From Synergistaceae bacterium (lineage in GTDB: Bacteria; Synergistota; Synergistia; Synergistales; Synergistaceae), in contig JAAZCN010000335.1 of the NCBI GenBank assembly GCA_012513245.1, forward strand, positions 1 through 5,497: a stretch of DNA of 5,497 nucleotides, given 5' to 3'. A model generated the notes under the pieces. It searched no databases, was not told where the DNA came from, and saw only the letters and a list, made by a program, of their open reading frames with translations. Positions 5,012-5,497 of the stretch are shown piece after piece (positions within the stretch are counted from its first letter, which is position 1; every line of letters starts with the position of its first letter). Position numbers and translations under genes: made by a program.

Positions 5012-5497
5012 ATCATACTATGGCTGGGTCTTCAGGAGGCGAAGGTTTTGGCCTCAGATATTCTGGCTCATAGTTTTGTCTTCAGGGTGTGCATTTAGCT
5101 GTATATTTGATTCAACCCCGCTTTTTGTAGCGTCGATACTGGCTGCTTTTCTTGGTCTGACTGAAAGCAGCAGATGGTCTCACAAAACCAACCTTCTTAT
5201 ATGTGCTTCAGCAGCTGTCTTAGGGTCTGTCTGCGGAATTTTCTCATGGTTCGATACAGCTTCGATCTTTCTTCTTCTTGTATCAGTAGGAGGGTTTATG
5301 CTCTATTACAGAGATTCGGGTAAAAAATTCATGGATGCAGTTGGGGATTTTTCATCAGAAATTTCAAAAGAAAAAGAGCTGTCGGCTCTGATATCTTCAG
5401 CAACGGAAAAAATTAGAGAAATGGCTAACGGTGACGAAGTTTTTATAACGGTAACAGATAGATCGGGCGCAATGTATATGCCCGGTAAAACAGGAAA
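4998..5497 (+). CDS. membrane protein with probable N-terminal part of a GAF-type sensor domain (3' end outside window)
   Basis: The frame runs open from GTG 4998 to the window end, giving 166 residues with no stop. GTG is chosen because GGGAG (4982-4986) lies about 11 nt upstream and no other start is near; the gene thus begins inside the end of yfcE (14-bp overlap). An arginine-rich stretch (RRRR, 13-16) precedes about four hydrophobic segments (20-37, 41-54, 66-84, 88-104), with charges suggesting a cytoplasmic N-terminus. After YYRDSGKKF a helical, charged linker (about 105-145) leads into GDEVFITVTDRSGAMYMPG, which looks like the first strands of a GAF or similar sensor domain. Such layouts occur in membrane histidine kinases, diguanylate cyclases, HD-GYP proteins and SpoIIE-type phosphatases; the output domain lies beyond the window. 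The membrane part is secure, the sensor call is tentative. Confidence 0.75.
   Translation, partial: MKNGESYYGWVFRRRRFWPQIFWLIVLSSGCAFSCIFDSTPLFVASILAAFLGLTESSRWSHKTNLLICASAAVLGSVCGIFSWFDTASIFLLLVSVGGFMLYYRDSGKKFMDAVGDFSSEISKEKELSALISSATEKIREMANGDEVFITVTDRSGAMYMPGKTG

Overview
The window reads as ordinary bacterial chromosome, dense with genes and of moderate, slightly AT-rich base composition, with Shine-Dalgarno-type ribosome sites. The organism cannot be named from 5.5 kb. The solute-binding protein has a classical signal peptide ending in ALA-A with no lipobox cysteine. That argues for a cell with an outer membrane and a true periplasm, because Gram-positive binding proteins are normally lipoproteins. 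A tripartite tricarboxylate transporter (TTT) beside an M29-type metalloenzyme fits an anaerobic amino-acid or carboxylate fermenter such as a member of Synergistota, but this is only a tentative guess.

Left part (1-3700), all on the + strand. The 3' end of an M29-aminopeptidase-like metalloenzyme gene is followed by a 96-bp gap with a good sigma70-type promoter. Two perfect tandem 21-bp repeats (period 22 bp) are woven into that promoter. Then comes a complete TTT operon: tctC (periplasmic binding protein), a 12-bp perfect intercistronic stem-loop, tctB (small membrane subunit) and tctA (large membrane subunit). A GC-rich hairpin terminator lies about 115 bp after tctA. The transporter would bring in a carboxylate with the driving force of an ion gradient. 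The upstream enzyme may process the same compound, but the substrate is not visible in the sequence.

Middle part (3559-3986) has no confident gene. It holds an SD-like site followed by a hairpin, the operon terminator, a second long imperfect stem-loop that folds better as + strand RNA, and one short hydrophobic open frame on the - strand that may be a tiny membrane protein or a gene remnant.

Right part (3987-5497). A small unrecognised protein with a helix-turn-helix-like C-terminal half lies on the - strand. Its promoter shares a palindromic -10 element with the region upstream of a divergent yfcE-type metallophosphodiesterase. The stop end of yfcE overlaps by 14 bp the GTG start of a membrane protein with about four N-terminal transmembrane segments and what looks like the beginning of a GAF-type sensor domain, cut by the window edge.

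No mobile element, CRISPR array, tRNA or rRNA is visible, and no clearly new multi-gene system was found. The most informative unexplained signals are the tandem repeats at the tctC promoter, the RBS-masking hairpin before tctB, the structured non-coding stretch after tctA, and the coupled phosphodiesterase/membrane-sensor pair.
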